Positions 15,702-23,565 of a stretch of 64,000 nucleotides of DNA are shown in pieces (positions within the stretch are counted from its first letter, which is position 1; the number at the start of each line of letters is the position of its first letter). Position numbers and translations under genes: made by a program. This DNA is from CAVQJU01 sp963755195 (GTDB taxonomy: Bacteria; Acidobacteriota; Vicinamibacteria; Vicinamibacterales; CAVVIG01): positions 1,178,001 to 1,242,000 of the forward strand of contig CAVWIZ010000001.1 in assembly GCA_963755195.1 (NCBI GenBank), in the 5' to 3' direction. The notes under the pieces were generated by a model. It saw only the letters and a list, made by a program, of their open reading frames with translations, was not told the DNA's origin and searched no databases.

Positions 15702-17033
15702 TCAGTCCGTTTTCTCTGGCTGCCGGCCCGGCGTGGACAGCCACACACGCGCGACGCGAATCCCGTCGAGCGCATCCACGCGCACCCTTCGTCCTTCCAA
15801 CTCCACCACATCGCCCATGCGCGGGCGGCGTCCCAGCTGGCCGAGCACGTACCCGCCCACCGTCGTATAGGTATCCTGATCGATGTGGAGACCAAACTGG
15901 TGGTTGGCGTCGGACGCGAGGACGAGCCCGTCGAGCTCGGCCGAGCCATCCGCCAGCACGTTGATACGCGCCGTGCCGCTGGCGTGGCCGCTCAGGTCGC
16001 CCACGATGCGTTCCATCAGCGACTCGAACGTGACCATGCCGGCCGTTCCGCCGTGCTCGTCGATGACCAGCGCTTCCCGCACGCCCCGCCGCCGCATTTC
16101 GGCCAGCACCTCGTCGGCGGCCAGCGTTTCGGGGACCGTGAGGGCCTCGCGCGCCAGCGCGGCCGCGCTGATGGGTCCGCCCTGCTCGACGGGCTTCAGC
16201 AGATCTACGACATGCAGAATCCCGACGACATCGTCGAGGCTCGTCCGATAGACCGGCACGCGGCTGTACCCTCCGCGCGAGATGACATCGATGAGCGCCT
16301 GGCGCGGCGCGGCCGCCGCCACGGCCACCAGCTCCGTTCGCGGCACCATCACCTGTCCGGCCGTCAGATCGGCGAAGCCGAACACGCGATGGAGCATCTG
16401 CTCCTCACCCTCCTCGAGGACGCCGGCCTCCTGGCTGGCGGTCACGAGCATCTTCAGCTCCTCCTCGGAGTGCACCATGCCGTGGCGGCCCTTGCTGCGG
16501 AGTCCGAGCGCTCTGACGACCGCCCGGCCCGTGCCGTTCAACAGGCGGATGAAGGGCGAGAAGAGCCTCATGAAGAGCTCGGTGGGCTTCACCACGAGCA
16601 GCGCCGTGGCCTCCGAGCGCTCGAGCGCGATCGTTTTCGGCGCAAGCTCGCCGAGGACGATGTGGAGCGCGGTGACGATGGCAAACGCGATCGCCACGGC
16701 CACGCTGTGGGCGGTCGTCACGGCCAGAGTGACGGGCAGAAACCCGAGCGACGGCTGGATGATGGACGCGACGGCCGGCTCACCGATCCACCCGAGGCCC
16801 AGGCTGGCCATCGTGATGCCGAGCTGTGTCGCGGCGATGTAGCTGTCGGGACTGGTCACGGCGCGGCGCACCGCACGCGCGCCGCGATGGCCCTCGGCGA
16901 CGAGTTGATCGACGCGCGTCTTGCGCACCGCCACGATCGAAAACTCGGCCGCCACGAAGAAGCCGTTGGCCACGACCAACGCCAGAACGGCAGCCAGGCG
17001 CCAGAACACTTCTGCGATCTCAAATTGGCTCAT
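15702..17033 (-). CDS. CNNM/CorC-type (hemolysin-family) membrane protein with CBS pair
   Basis: The 443-residue protein has an N-terminal CNNM (DUF21) membrane domain with three to four helices (VLALVVANGFFVAAEFSIV), then two CBS domains (VMVPRTELVAV; YSRVPVYRTSLDDVVG) and a C-terminal CorC/HlyC transporter-associated domain (VLADGSAELDG). The family is linked to divalent cation (Mg/Co) export; 'hemolysin' is a historical name. The start ATG abuts the octamer array at 17034. It follows the receiver-PilZ gene in the same direction and may be co-transcribed with it. Confidence 0.9.
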   Translation of the reverse strand: MSQFEIAEVFWRLAAVLALVVANGFFVAAEFSIVAVRKTRVDQLVAEGHRGARAVRRAVTSPDSYIAATQLGITMASLGLGWIGEPAVASIIQPSLGFLPVTLAVTTAHSVAVAIAFAIVTALHIVLGELAPKTIALERSEATALLVVKPTELFMRLFSPFIRLLNGTGRAVVRALGLRSKGRHGMVHSEEELKMLVTASQEAGVLEEGEEQMLHRVFGFADLTAGQVMVPRTELVAVAAAAPRQALIDVISRGGYSRVPVYRTSLDDVVGILHVVDLLKPVEQGGPISAAALAREALTVPETLAADEVLAEMRRRGVREALVIDEHGGTAGMVTFESLMERIVGDLSGHASGTARINVLADGSAELDGLVLASDANHQFGLHIDQDTYTTVGGYVLGQLGRRPRMGDVVELEGRRVRVDALDGIRVARVWLSTPGRQPEKTD

Positions 17034-17107
17034 TGGGTAATCTCGTAATCGGGTAATCGCAGCCGGTGCCGATTACCAGGTCACCAGATTACTCAATTAC
17101 TCGATCC
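17034..17107 (-). repeat. TAATnnGG octamer array, inverted-repeat form, minus orientation
   Basis: Read on the minus strand, units of the type TAATTGAG, TAATCTGG and TAATCGGC follow the stop of the receiver-PilZ gene. After a GC-rich centre comes the inverted arm (GATTACCCGATTACGAG), which ends at the CNNM start codon. Order and polarity (stop-bearing arm first, open arm before the next ATG) match the plus-strand copies at 4995 and 57953. The same structure follows the direction of transcription on both strands. Confidence 0.85.
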
Positions 17108-17114
17108 AGATCGC

Positions 17115-17834
17115 CTAGGCTTTTCTGTTCGAGAAGAAGTGCGCGTCGACGAAGTTGTCGATGATGGCCTGGTTGGCGGGATCGACTTTTTCGAACTGGA
17201 TGCCCATGCCGACGCGGCGGTCGCTCCATGCGACGCGCCCCTCGGCATCGATGTCGCGGCGCGATCCCGGCATCCGGAAGCGAACCTTGATCTTGAGGCC
17301 GCCGTCGAGGGGACTCGTGGTGCGGATGCTGATGCCGCCGCGGCTCAGGTTGAGCGTCAGGGCGGCCGCGATCGTGTTGCCGAAGCGATATTGAATCGGA
17401 ATGCCCAGGACGACGCGCGGGCTGCTGCGGCGGTTGAAGTTGTCCGGGAAGAGATGCGGCGCGAGCGACGGCAGGATATGCTGCAGCGCGCTGTACTCGT
17501 TGACGTAGCCGGCGACGCCGAGCGCCGCGAGGTCGCGCACTTCGTCCGCGCTGGCGATCGTCCCGCTGAACACCAGAATCGGCAGCTTCCCATCGTCGAG
17601 CTTGCGAATCGAACGAACCAGCTCGATGCCCGGGGCGTGCGGCAGCCGCAGGTCGAGGACGATGAGGTCCAGCTCGGGTAGGTCGGCGGCAACCCGCGCG
17701 AGCAGCTCCGCCGCGCTCTTGACGGTGATGGCCTTGTGTCCGGCGCTCTCGAGCGCCGTGCGGAAGCGATCGCGGACAAACGCCGTGTCGTCGGCGACGA
17801 TGACTGTCTTGGTCGTGACCGTGGTGCTCGCCAT
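17115..17834 (-). CDS. Response regulator receiver fused to a PilZ domain
   Basis: The 239-residue protein combines a receiver domain (residues about 8-125; acidic pocket VIVADD, phospho-acceptor Asp in LDLIVLDLRLP, Lys in FSGT-containing strand region) with a C-terminal PilZ-like domain (RRSSPRVVLGIPIQYRFG, LNLSRGGISI). PilZ domains bind cyclic di-GMP through an RxxxR and a D/NxSxxG motif; here NLSRGG fits the second. It is an orphan regulator with no kinase beside it and no DNA-binding domain. Output is probably by protein contact. Ligand binding is inferred from the motif only. Confidence 0.85.
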   Translation of the reverse strand: MASTTVTTKTVIVADDTAFVRDRFRTALESAGHKAITVKSAAELLARVAADLPELDLIVLDLRLPHAPGIELVRSIRKLDDGKLPILVFSGTIASADEVRDLAALGVAGYVNEYSALQHILPSLAPHLFPDNFNRRSSPRVVLGIPIQYRFGNTIAAALTLNLSRGGISIRTTSPLDGGLKIKVRFRMPGSRRDIDAEGRVAWSDRRVGMGIQFEKVDPANQAIIDNFVDAHFFSNRKA

Positions 17835-17880
17835 CTCTGAGCAGCTATTGGAGCACGTTTACGGCGGCCTCAGGACGAAA

Positions 17881-17910
17881 TTGCGGACATCCGCACGAAG
17901 TCGATATAAT
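17881..17910 (+). promoter_or_regulatory. Probable sigma-70-type promoter for lysW-like/larE
   Basis: TTGCGG (17881-17886) is separated by 18 bases from a perfect TATAAT (17905-17910). Transcription would start near 17917, leaving a leader of about 100 bases before the lysW-like ATG at 18016. No riboswitch is recognised in that leader. Confidence 0.55.
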
Positions 17911-18015
17911 CCCAAGGCTTGACGTCAATCGCGCCCGCCGGGCGGATTCTGGCACGTCACCGACCTAAATGCCAAGTTCTCCGCGACGCCGACGCGATGT
18001 TGAGGACGAAACGGA

Positions 18016-18285
18016 ATGGCCATCTGCCCTGAGTGCGACGCGGAAATCGAAGTCGACGAGTTTGATGTCGACAAGGGCGATCAGCTGAGCTGCCCGGATT
18101 GCGGTTCGAATCTGGAAGTCACCGGGCTGTCGCCGATCGAGCTCGACCTCGCGCCCGACGACGACGACGAGGATGACGACGCGGAGGACGAGGACCTCGT
18201 CGAGGCGAAGGACGACGACGCCGTCGAGGACGACGCCGACGACGACGAAGTCGCGGACAAGGACGATGAGGGCTGGGAGGAATGA
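18016..18285 (+). CDS. LysW-like zinc-ribbon protein with a long acidic tail
   Basis: The 89-residue protein starts with a zinc ribbon: Cys4, Cys7, Cys26 and Cys29 (CPECDAEIEVDEFDV and CPDCGSNLEVTGL), very like LysW, the amino-group carrier protein of the alpha-aminoadipate lysine pathway. In LysW the C-terminus is EDWGE and its last Glu carries the substrate; here the end is EGWEE. Between ribbon and end lies an unusual run of about 45 mostly Asp/Glu residues. No lysine or arginine carrier-pathway enzymes are nearby. It overlaps larE by four bases (ATGA). A carrier role is inferred from family similarity. Confidence 0.7.
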   Translation: MAICPECDAEIEVDEFDVDKGDQLSCPDCGSNLEVTGLSPIELDLAPDDDDEDDDAEDEDLVEAKDDDAVEDDADDDEVADKDDEGWEE

Positions 18286-19097
18286 CCACGGCTCCGAAGG
18301 AAACGGCGCTGCGCGACACGCTGGCGTCGCTCGGCTCCGTTGTCGTCGCGTACAGCGGGGGGGTGGATAGCGCCTACCTGGCGGTGGTGGCGAGCCAGAC
18401 GCTCGGCGAACGCGCCGTCGCGGTCACGGCAGACAGCCCCAGCTACCCCGAGCGGCATCGCCGTCTGGCCATCACCATCGCCCAGCAGTTCGGCCTGCGT
18501 CACGAGATTATTCGCACCGCCGAACTCGAGCGCGCCGAGTATCGCGCCAACCCGGAAAACCGCTGCTACTACTGCAAGCACGAGCTCTACACCCATCTGT
18601 CCCGGATTGCCGCCGGGCGCGGCGCGATCGTCGTGGACGGCAACAACGCCGACGATCGCGGCGACTACCGTCCGGGCCGGCAGGCCGCTCGTGAATTCGG
18701 CGTGCGCAGCCCGCTCGATGAAGTCAACCTGGCCAAGGACGAAATCCGCGCACTGTCGCGTCACGCCGGATTGCCCTCGTGGGACGAACCGGCGTCGGCC
18801 TGCTTGTCGTCGCGCATTCCGTACCACACGGAAGTCACGGACGCGAAGCTGCGTACGATCGAGCGCGCGGAACAGGCGCTTCGCCTGCTCGGGTTTCGCG
18901 TCTGCCGAGTGCGACATCATGACGAGCTGGCGAGGGTGGAGATCGGCCGCGATGAAATGGCGCGGGCGCTCGACCCCGAGACCGGCGCGGCCATCGTGCG
19001 CGAGCTCAAGGCGATTGGCTACCGCTACGTCACGCTCGACCTTCAAGGCTACCGGACAGGCAGCTTGAACGAGGGGCTGCTGCTGCGTCCGGCTTGA
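18282..19097 (+). CDS. larE: LarE-like ATP-dependent sulfur-transferase (PP-loop)
   Basis: The 271-residue protein belongs to the LarE family. LarE adenylates and thiolates a pyridinium dicarboxylate precursor of the nickel-pincer cofactor of lactate racemase. The PP-loop is SGGVDS at residues 25-30. Other family segments are ENRCYYCKHELY, DGNNADDRGDYRPGR and EPASACLSSRIPY, whose Cys corresponds to the region of the sacrificial cysteine. larB and larC are not in the window. It is translationally coupled (ATGA) to the LysW-like gene, so the two probably act together; what that pathway is remains unknown. Confidence 0.85.
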   Translation: MTTAPKETALRDTLASLGSVVVAYSGGVDSAYLAVVASQTLGERAVAVTADSPSYPERHRRLAITIAQQFGLRHEIIRTAELERAEYRANPENRCYYCKHELYTHLSRIAAGRGAIVVDGNNADDRGDYRPGRQAAREFGVRSPLDEVNLAKDEIRALSRHAGLPSWDEPASACLSSRIPYHTEVTDAKLRTIERAEQALRLLGFRVCRVRHHDELARVEIGRDEMARALDPETGAAIVRELKAIGYRYVTLDLQGYRTGSLNEGLLLRPA

Positions 19098-19103
19098 CCG
19101 GAC

Positions 19104-19856
19104 TTAGCGTCGGGTTGGTTTCCTCGCCAGACACAACAGCGAGCTGCCGAACGGGTTGTTGAAGCGGCGCAGCCAGAGGCTTTCGAGGAACAACACCGCG
19201 CTCATCGCTGCGTTGACCGGCGCACTCGGGACGGAAATCTCGCCCGTTGCCTCATGTTCGGGCGCGAGGCCCCGGATGCGATGCAGCGTGCGAATGGCCG
19301 CGAGCGGCAGGAAGAGTGCGGCGTTGGTGTAGGTGAGCCGCTCGATGACGAATCCCCCCTCGATCAGCACCCGGTTGAGCCTCTTGCGGGTGTAGCGCCG
19401 CACTTCGTGGCCCAACACCGAATGGTCTCCGCGCAGGATATCGAACGCCGCGACGTTGATAATCGCGTAGCCGCCAGGCCGTAGCAGCCGAAACATCTCG
19501 GCCACCGCCGTGCGTTCGTCCGCTTCCTCGAGCGAATACAACACGTCGAAGGAGGTGACGAGGTCGAATGCCTCGGTCGCGAACGGCGCGGCCGTCACCG
19601 TGGCGCGAACCAGCCTCCGGCGGCCCGATTCACGCCCGATGTAAAGTCCAACTGCTGAGCGGTCGAAACCGTATGAGGTGCCAGATCGCTCAAAGAGGGC
19701 GAGGTTGGCACCGGTGCCGCACCCGCAATCGAGGATCCGAGCCCGGGATTGGCCCAGGAGCGCGCGATCCACAAGGGGTGCGACGAACCAGCGGAAGCCC
19801 CGGAACCAGAAATGGCGCTCTTCGGCGCGCGCTGTGGCGCGCAACAGCTCGTCCAC
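19104..19856 (-). CDS. Class I SAM-dependent methyltransferase
   Basis: The 250-residue protein has the SAM-binding motif I ILDCGCGTGANLALF near residues 41-55, motif II/III SFDVLYSLEEADERTAVAEM and LLRPGGYAIINV. An N-terminal EERHFWFRGFRWFV segment and a C-terminal hydrophobic patch are seen in methyltransferases beside glycan and lipid genes. The substrate is unknown. Start is GTG 19856. It is convergent with larE (6-base gap) and divergent from the Pal-like gene. Confidence 0.85.
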   Translation of the reverse strand: MDELLRATARAEERHFWFRGFRWFVAPLVDRALLGQSRARILDCGCGTGANLALFERSGTSYGFDRSAVGLYIGRESGRRRLVRATVTAAPFATEAFDLVTSFDVLYSLEEADERTAVAEMFRLLRPGGYAIINVAAFDILRGDHSVLGHEVRRYTRKRLNRVLIEGGFVIERLTYTNAALFLPLAAIRTLHRIRGLAPEHEATGEISVPSAPVNAAMSAVLFLESLWLRRFNNPFGSSLLCLARKPTRR

Positions 19857-19952
19857 GGCTCATTGTATCGTTTTGCACAGTCGAAGCCCCGTTTGACGGC
19901 ACCGGAGCCGAATCTGTAAGCTGCGACCGACTGACCGACTGGAGTGTGACTG

Positions 19953-20531
19953 ATGAAACGCCTTCGTGCAGTTCCGCCGATCATTGCGCTTGCCGTCACG
20001 ATAGCCGTGGCCGGCTGCAGTAAGAAGGTGCCTCCGCCTGTGCCGTCTCAACCGCCGCCGCCGGCGGCGGCAGTCGCGCCGCCACCGCCGCCGCCACCAC
20101 CACCGCCGCCACGCGCGGCTGCGCCACCGTCCGCGGCCGCGCTCAGCGAAGAAGAGGTCTTCGCGCGCAAGACGCTCGAGCAGCTCAACGGCGAGCAGCC
20201 TCTGGACGACGTGTTCTTCGACCTCGACAAATCGGAGATTCGCGCCGAAGCCCGCGGAGCGCTGCAGAAAGACTCGGATTGGATCAAGCGGTGGACGAGC
20301 ACACGGATCGCGATTGAAGGGCACTGCGACTCGCGCGGGAGCGCGGAATACAACCTCGCGCTCGGATCGCGTCGCGCCACCGCCGTGAAGGAGTATCTCG
20401 TGGCCCTTGGCGTGGCGGCCGACCGCCTCACGATCGTGAGCAAGGGCAAGGAACAGCCGTTCTGCAACGACGAGAACGAGTCCTGCTGGCAGCAGAACCG
20501 CCGCGGACACTTTGTGATTACGGCGAAATAG
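19953..20531 (+). CDS. pal: Pal-like peptidoglycan-associated lipoprotein (OmpA C-terminal domain)
   Basis: The 192-residue protein has a lipoprotein signal ending VAGC with Cys22 as the lipidated residue. A Pro-rich linker with a run of twelve prolines follows, then an OmpA-type peptidoglycan-binding domain (about residues 80-190: VFFDLDKSEIR, IEGHCDSRGSAEYNLALGSRRA). Pal tethers the outer membrane to peptidoglycan with Tol proteins; no tol genes are in this window. A TTGACG hexamer lies about 60 bases upstream but no good -10 is seen. The gene ends against the 9-nt array at 20533. Confidence 0.88.
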   Translation: MKRLRAVPPIIALAVTIAVAGCSKKVPPPVPSQPPPPAAAVAPPPPPPPPPPPRAAAPPSAAALSEEEVFARKTLEQLNGEQPLDDVFFDLDKSEIRAEARGALQKDSDWIKRWTSTRIAIEGHCDSRGSAEYNLALGSRRATAVKEYLVALGVAADRLTIVSKGKEQPFCNDENESCWQQNRRGHFVITAK

Positions 20532-20532
20532 C

Positions 20533-20612
20533 GGGCAGGAAAGGCAGGATGGGCGGGTTGGGCAGGAAAATCCTGCCTGTCCAGCCCTTCCTGCCTATCC
20601 CGCCTTTCCTGG
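20533..20612. repeat. 9-nt (GGGCAGGAA-type) inverted array between convergent genes
   Basis: Units GGGCAGGAA, AGGCAGGAT, GGGCGGGTT form the left arm. Reverse-complement units (TCCTGCC, CTTCCTGCC, TATCCCGCC) form the right arm, with a central AAAATCCTGCC junction, so a long stem can form. The array separates pal (+) from the glutaredoxin-like gene (-), whose last codons and stop are supplied by the right arm. A bidirectional terminator role is plausible. The same unit family occurs in dacB and before truA. Confidence 0.85.
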
Positions 20613-20882
20613 CGATCCCGACCCTCGATCGCCCCCACGCGCGAGCAACACCCGCCGCAGTTCGTCCTCGCCGATCCGGTACTTCGCCACCTTCTTTCCC
20701 TCGACCAGCAGAACGGGAATCTCCGTGCCGTAGCGTTCATCGAGGGCCCGGTCGGTGGAGATGTCGATCTCCTCGACGGTCACGGGCGTCAGCGGAAGGG
20801 CACGGGCGACGCGCTGCACCACGGCTTTCATGTCGTCGCACAGATGACAGCCGGGCCGCGAGTAGAGGGTGAGCGCGATCAC
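20595..20882 (-). CDS. Glutaredoxin-like small protein
   Basis: The roughly 95-residue protein starts at GTG 20882 with ALTLYSRPGCHLCDDMK: a thioredoxin-fold redox motif C-H-L-C. EIPVLLVEGKKVAKYRIGEDELR matches the cis-Pro (IPVL) and the C-terminal part of DUF836/glutaredoxin-like proteins. GTG overlaps the pyrF stop (GTGA), so it is coupled to the pyrK-pyrD-pyrF operon. The C-terminal tail (SGSPGKAG) is encoded by the 9-nt array, which provides the stop. A thiol-disulfide role is inferred from the motif. Confidence 0.8.
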   Translation of the reverse strand: MIALTLYSRPGCHLCDDMKAVVQRVARALPLTPVTVEEIDISTDRALDERYGTEIPVLLVEGKKVAKYRIGEDELRRVLLARGGDRGSGSPGKAG

Positions 20883-21683
20883 GAGACGTTCGTCGCGCGG
20901 CACTCCGCCGCGATTCGCTCGGCGGCAAGGCGCGGATCGGGCGCGGCGATGATCGGGCGGCCGATGACGAGGTAGTCGGCGCCGGCGGCCAGCGCATCGC
21001 CGGCGGTCATGGTGCGCTGCTGATCGTCTATTACTCCGGGGGCCCCTATCCCCCGGCCTATTACTCCGGGGGCCCTGCCCGGACGCGCTCCGCGGGGGCC
21101 CCTTCGCCCCGCTCCGCCAGACCGCCGCGCCGCCGCGAATTCCTGGCGTGACGATGGCGAACCGCGGCCCGCACCGCGCCCGAATGAGCCGAATCTCCTG
21201 CGGCGAGGCGACCACGCCGTCGAGTCCCGCGGACTGCGCGAGCGCGGCCAGCCGTTCGACCTGCGCGGTCAGCGCGCCGCTGAAGCCAATCTCACCCAGC
21301 ATCTGTTCCGAGAGGCTCGTCAGCATCGTGACGGCGATGACAAGCGGCGCCGGGCGCCCCATGCGCGCGGCCTCTGTGTCGGCCGCCTCACGCGCGGCTC
21401 GCATCATCGCGAGCCCGCCCGACGCGTGCACGTTCACCATCCACACGCCCAGCCGTGTCGCGGCCGCGACGGCGCCCGCGACCGTGTTCGGGATGTCGTG
21501 GAATTTCAGATCGAGAAACACGCGATCGCCCCGGGCGGCGAGCTGCTCGACAAACGACGGTCCATGGCTCGTGAACAGCCGGCTGCCGATCTTGAATCCG
21601 CCGACGACGCCGCGAAGCTGGTCGGTGAGCGCGCGCGCCGCGTCGATCGTGTCGACATCGAGGGCGACGAGAATCTGTTCCAT
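20879..21683 (-). pseudogene. pyrF: Orotidine-5'-phosphate decarboxylase, interrupted by a GC-rich insertion
   Basis: OMP decarboxylase makes UMP in the last step of de novo pyrimidine synthesis. The 5' part is intact from ATG 21683 (EQILVALDVD; active-site FLDLKFHDIPNTV; VTPGIRGG). After GIR at 21135 comes about 85 extra bases. The expected DDQQRTMTAGDALAAGADYL and VIGRPI then continue in another frame from 21028 down to TGA 20881. The insertion length (1 modulo 3) changes frame, so a single product cannot be read. Both halves are otherwise well conserved, which argues for recent disruption or an assembly artefact. Two bases separate it from pyrD. Confidence 0.8.
21028..21119. repeat. GC-rich insertion in pyrF containing direct repeats and a palindrome
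   Basis: CTATTACTCCGGGGGCCC occurs twice, at 21028-21045 and 21058-21075, 30 bases apart. Between and around the copies CCGGGGG and CCCCCGG pair as palindromes. A further block, GCGGGGGCCCC then TTCGCCCCGC, follows. Comparison with the normal PyrF protein suggests about 85 added bases. No transposase or classic terminal inverted repeat is visible. Confidence 0.6.
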
Positions 21684-21685
21684 CG

Positions 21686-22624
21686 TTACGCCCCGCCCGG
21701 CTCGGTGACGGCCGCCTGCAGGTCGACGGTGCCGACCAGATCGGCGACGCGCGCAATCTGATGGCGCTGCATGTAGTCGCGGATGCCGTCGAGGATTTTC
21801 GGCCAGATGAGCGGGTCGACGAAATTGGCCGTTCCCACCTGGACTGCGGTCGCTCCGGCGATGATGAACTCGATCGCGTCGCGGGCGTCGCTGATGCCGC
21901 CCATGCCGATGATGGGAATCTTGACCATCTGCCGGCACTCGTAGACCATCCGGACCGCAATCGGCCGGATCGCCGGCCCGCTCAGCCCCCCGACGATATT
22001 CGAGATCTTCGGACGCCGTGTTTCGACGTCGAGCACCATTGCGAGAAATGTGTTCACGAGCGACACGGCGTCGGCCCCGGCGTCTTCGGCCGCTCTCGCA
22101 AACGAAGCCACGTCGGTCACATTCGGCGTCAGCTTCGGCACGACCGGCAGGCGCGTCACTTTGCGCACCGCGCTCACGACGTCGAACGTCCCGGTCAGGC
22201 TGCAGCCGAACTGGATGCCGCCCTCCTTGATGTTCGGGCACGAAATGTTCAGCTCGATGGCGGCCACGCCGTCCGCGTCCGACAGGATGCGCGACACTTC
22301 GACGTACTCGTCGAGCGTCGATCCGCAGACGTTCACGATGACGGTCGCCCGCCGGGCCCGAAGCTCGGGCAGTTTTTCGTCGACGAACCGGCGCACGCCG
22401 ATGCCCTGCAGGCCGATGGCGTTCAGCATGCCGGCCGGCGTCTCGACGATCCGCGGCGCCGGGTGCCCTTCGCGTTCGGCGAGGAACAGGCCCTTGACCG
22501 CGACGCCGCCAAGCGTCGACAGATCCACGAGCTCGGCGTACTCGACGCCGTAGCCAAAACAGCCGCTGGCCGCGATGACGGGGTTCTTGAGTCTGAGCGA
22601 TCCAATCTGGACGGACAGGTCCAT
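21686..22624 (-). CDS. pyrD: Dihydroorotate dehydrogenase, class 1B catalytic subunit
   Basis: The 312-residue flavoenzyme oxidises dihydroorotate to orotate. MDLSVQIGSLRLKNPV and ASGCFGYG are the N-terminal family segments; the active-site loop NVCGST, NISCPNIKEGG and the FMN phosphate-binding GMGGISDARDAIEF are present. Class 1B enzymes pair PyrD with the iron-sulfur/FAD subunit PyrK to use NAD; pyrK directly precedes it here (1-base gap). Cys in the active-site region (ELNISCPN) acts as base in class 1. pyrF follows after two bases. Confidence 0.95.
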   Translation of the reverse strand: MDLSVQIGSLRLKNPVIAASGCFGYGVEYAELVDLSTLGGVAVKGLFLAEREGHPAPRIVETPAGMLNAIGLQGIGVRRFVDEKLPELRARRATVIVNVCGSTLDEYVEVSRILSDADGVAAIELNISCPNIKEGGIQFGCSLTGTFDVVSAVRKVTRLPVVPKLTPNVTDVASFARAAEDAGADAVSLVNTFLAMVLDVETRRPKISNIVGGLSGPAIRPIAVRMVYECRQMVKIPIIGMGGISDARDAIEFIIAGATAVQVGTANFVDPLIWPKILDGIRDYMQRHQIARVADLVGTVDLQAAVTEPGGA

Positions 22625-22625
22625 G

Positions 22626-23449
22626 TCAGTCCCACCGGATCCGGTCGGCGGCCAGCACGGGTCCGGCCAGGCACGATCGCACGTGATGAAATCCGCCGTC
22701 GTCTCCGAGCATCGGGACGACGCAGCTGTAGCAGCCGCCGAGGCCGCACCCCATGATGCGTTCGACCGATACCTGGCAGGGCCGACCGAATCGCGCGGTC
22801 GTTTTCGCCGTCGCCGCCAGCATGCCCTCCGGGCCGCACGCGTAGACCATGACGGGCACGTCGGGCGCTGACGCGACAACTTCCGCTCGAGCGGGGCGAC
22901 GACGCGCCCGTGCTCGCCGACGCTGCCGTCTTCAGTGGTCAACACGAGCTCCACGCCCAGGCCCCGGAAGAAGTCGAGGTAGAACAGTTCATCGCCGCGG
23001 CGCGCGCCATAGAACAGTGTGGTTGTGACGCGTCGCGTGCGCAGCGCTTCGGCGAGAGCGGCAAACGGCGCCAGACCGACGCCGCCGGCGACCATCCACG
23101 CCTCGCTCGGCGGATCGACGATGGTGAACGGCCGCCCGAGCGGTCCCAGGCACGCGGCCACTTGTCCCGGCCGGGCGTCGTAGATGAGGGAGGTCGAGAC
23201 ACCGATGCGCTTGTTCAAGAGCGTAATCCCGATGGGGACGCCGTCGCCGGAGCGCAACACTTCGAAGACGGAAAACGGCCGGCGAAGAAGCGGATCTTTG
23301 CGGCTCATGGCGCTCGAGCCGATCTTGACCATCACGAACTGCCCGGGAGCGGCGCCGGCCGCGATCGCGGGAGCCTCGAGCGCGAGAACGTTGTAGTCAG
23401 CCGACAGCGGGCTGTTTGCCGTCACCTTCGCCGCCACGTCGATCGGCAT
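22626..23449 (-). CDS. pyrK: Dihydroorotate dehydrogenase electron-transfer subunit (one frameshift in this sequence)
   Basis: PyrK carries FAD and a [2Fe-2S] cluster and passes electrons from PyrD to NAD. The first 200 residues (MPIDVAAKVTANSPLSADY; PGQFVMVKIG; RRPFSVF; GGVGLAPFAAL) read in one frame. After LER, near 22875, the frame changes, and VPVMVYACGPEGM and the cluster cysteines in ERIMGCGLGGCYSCVVP plus a later CLAGP read in the next frame to TGA 22628. One missing G in a CGGGAA context would explain it. The start ATG lies six bases after TATACT, so the message may be leaderless. Confidence 0.85.
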
Positions 23450-23455
23450 CGCGGC

Positions 23456-23463
23456 AGTATACT
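23456..23463. promoter_or_regulatory. Palindromic AGTATACT: shared -10 box for divergent genes
   Basis: AGTATACT is self-complementary, so TATACT reads on both strands. On minus it stands exactly six bases before the pyrK ATG (leaderless geometry). On plus it lies about 100 bases before the propeller-protein start. No clear -35 is seen on either side. Confidence 0.45.
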
Positions 23464-23565
23464 CCGTGAGAATTGCCCGATGGCGGAAGGGCATGATGCC
23501 CGGACCAGTGCCGGACGAGTGAAAGCCAAGTGGAATTCGAGGACGAAGAAGGTGGCGATGGGTCG

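Noticed and set aside
20595..22241. A long minus-strand frame that appears to fuse PyrF with a glutaredoxin
   Set aside because: The fusion arises from the insertion in pyrF: the true PyrF C-terminus (DDQQRTM to GRPI) reads in another frame and ends at a TGA overlapping the glutaredoxin GTG. The upstream part of the frame is only the shifted pyrD sequence.
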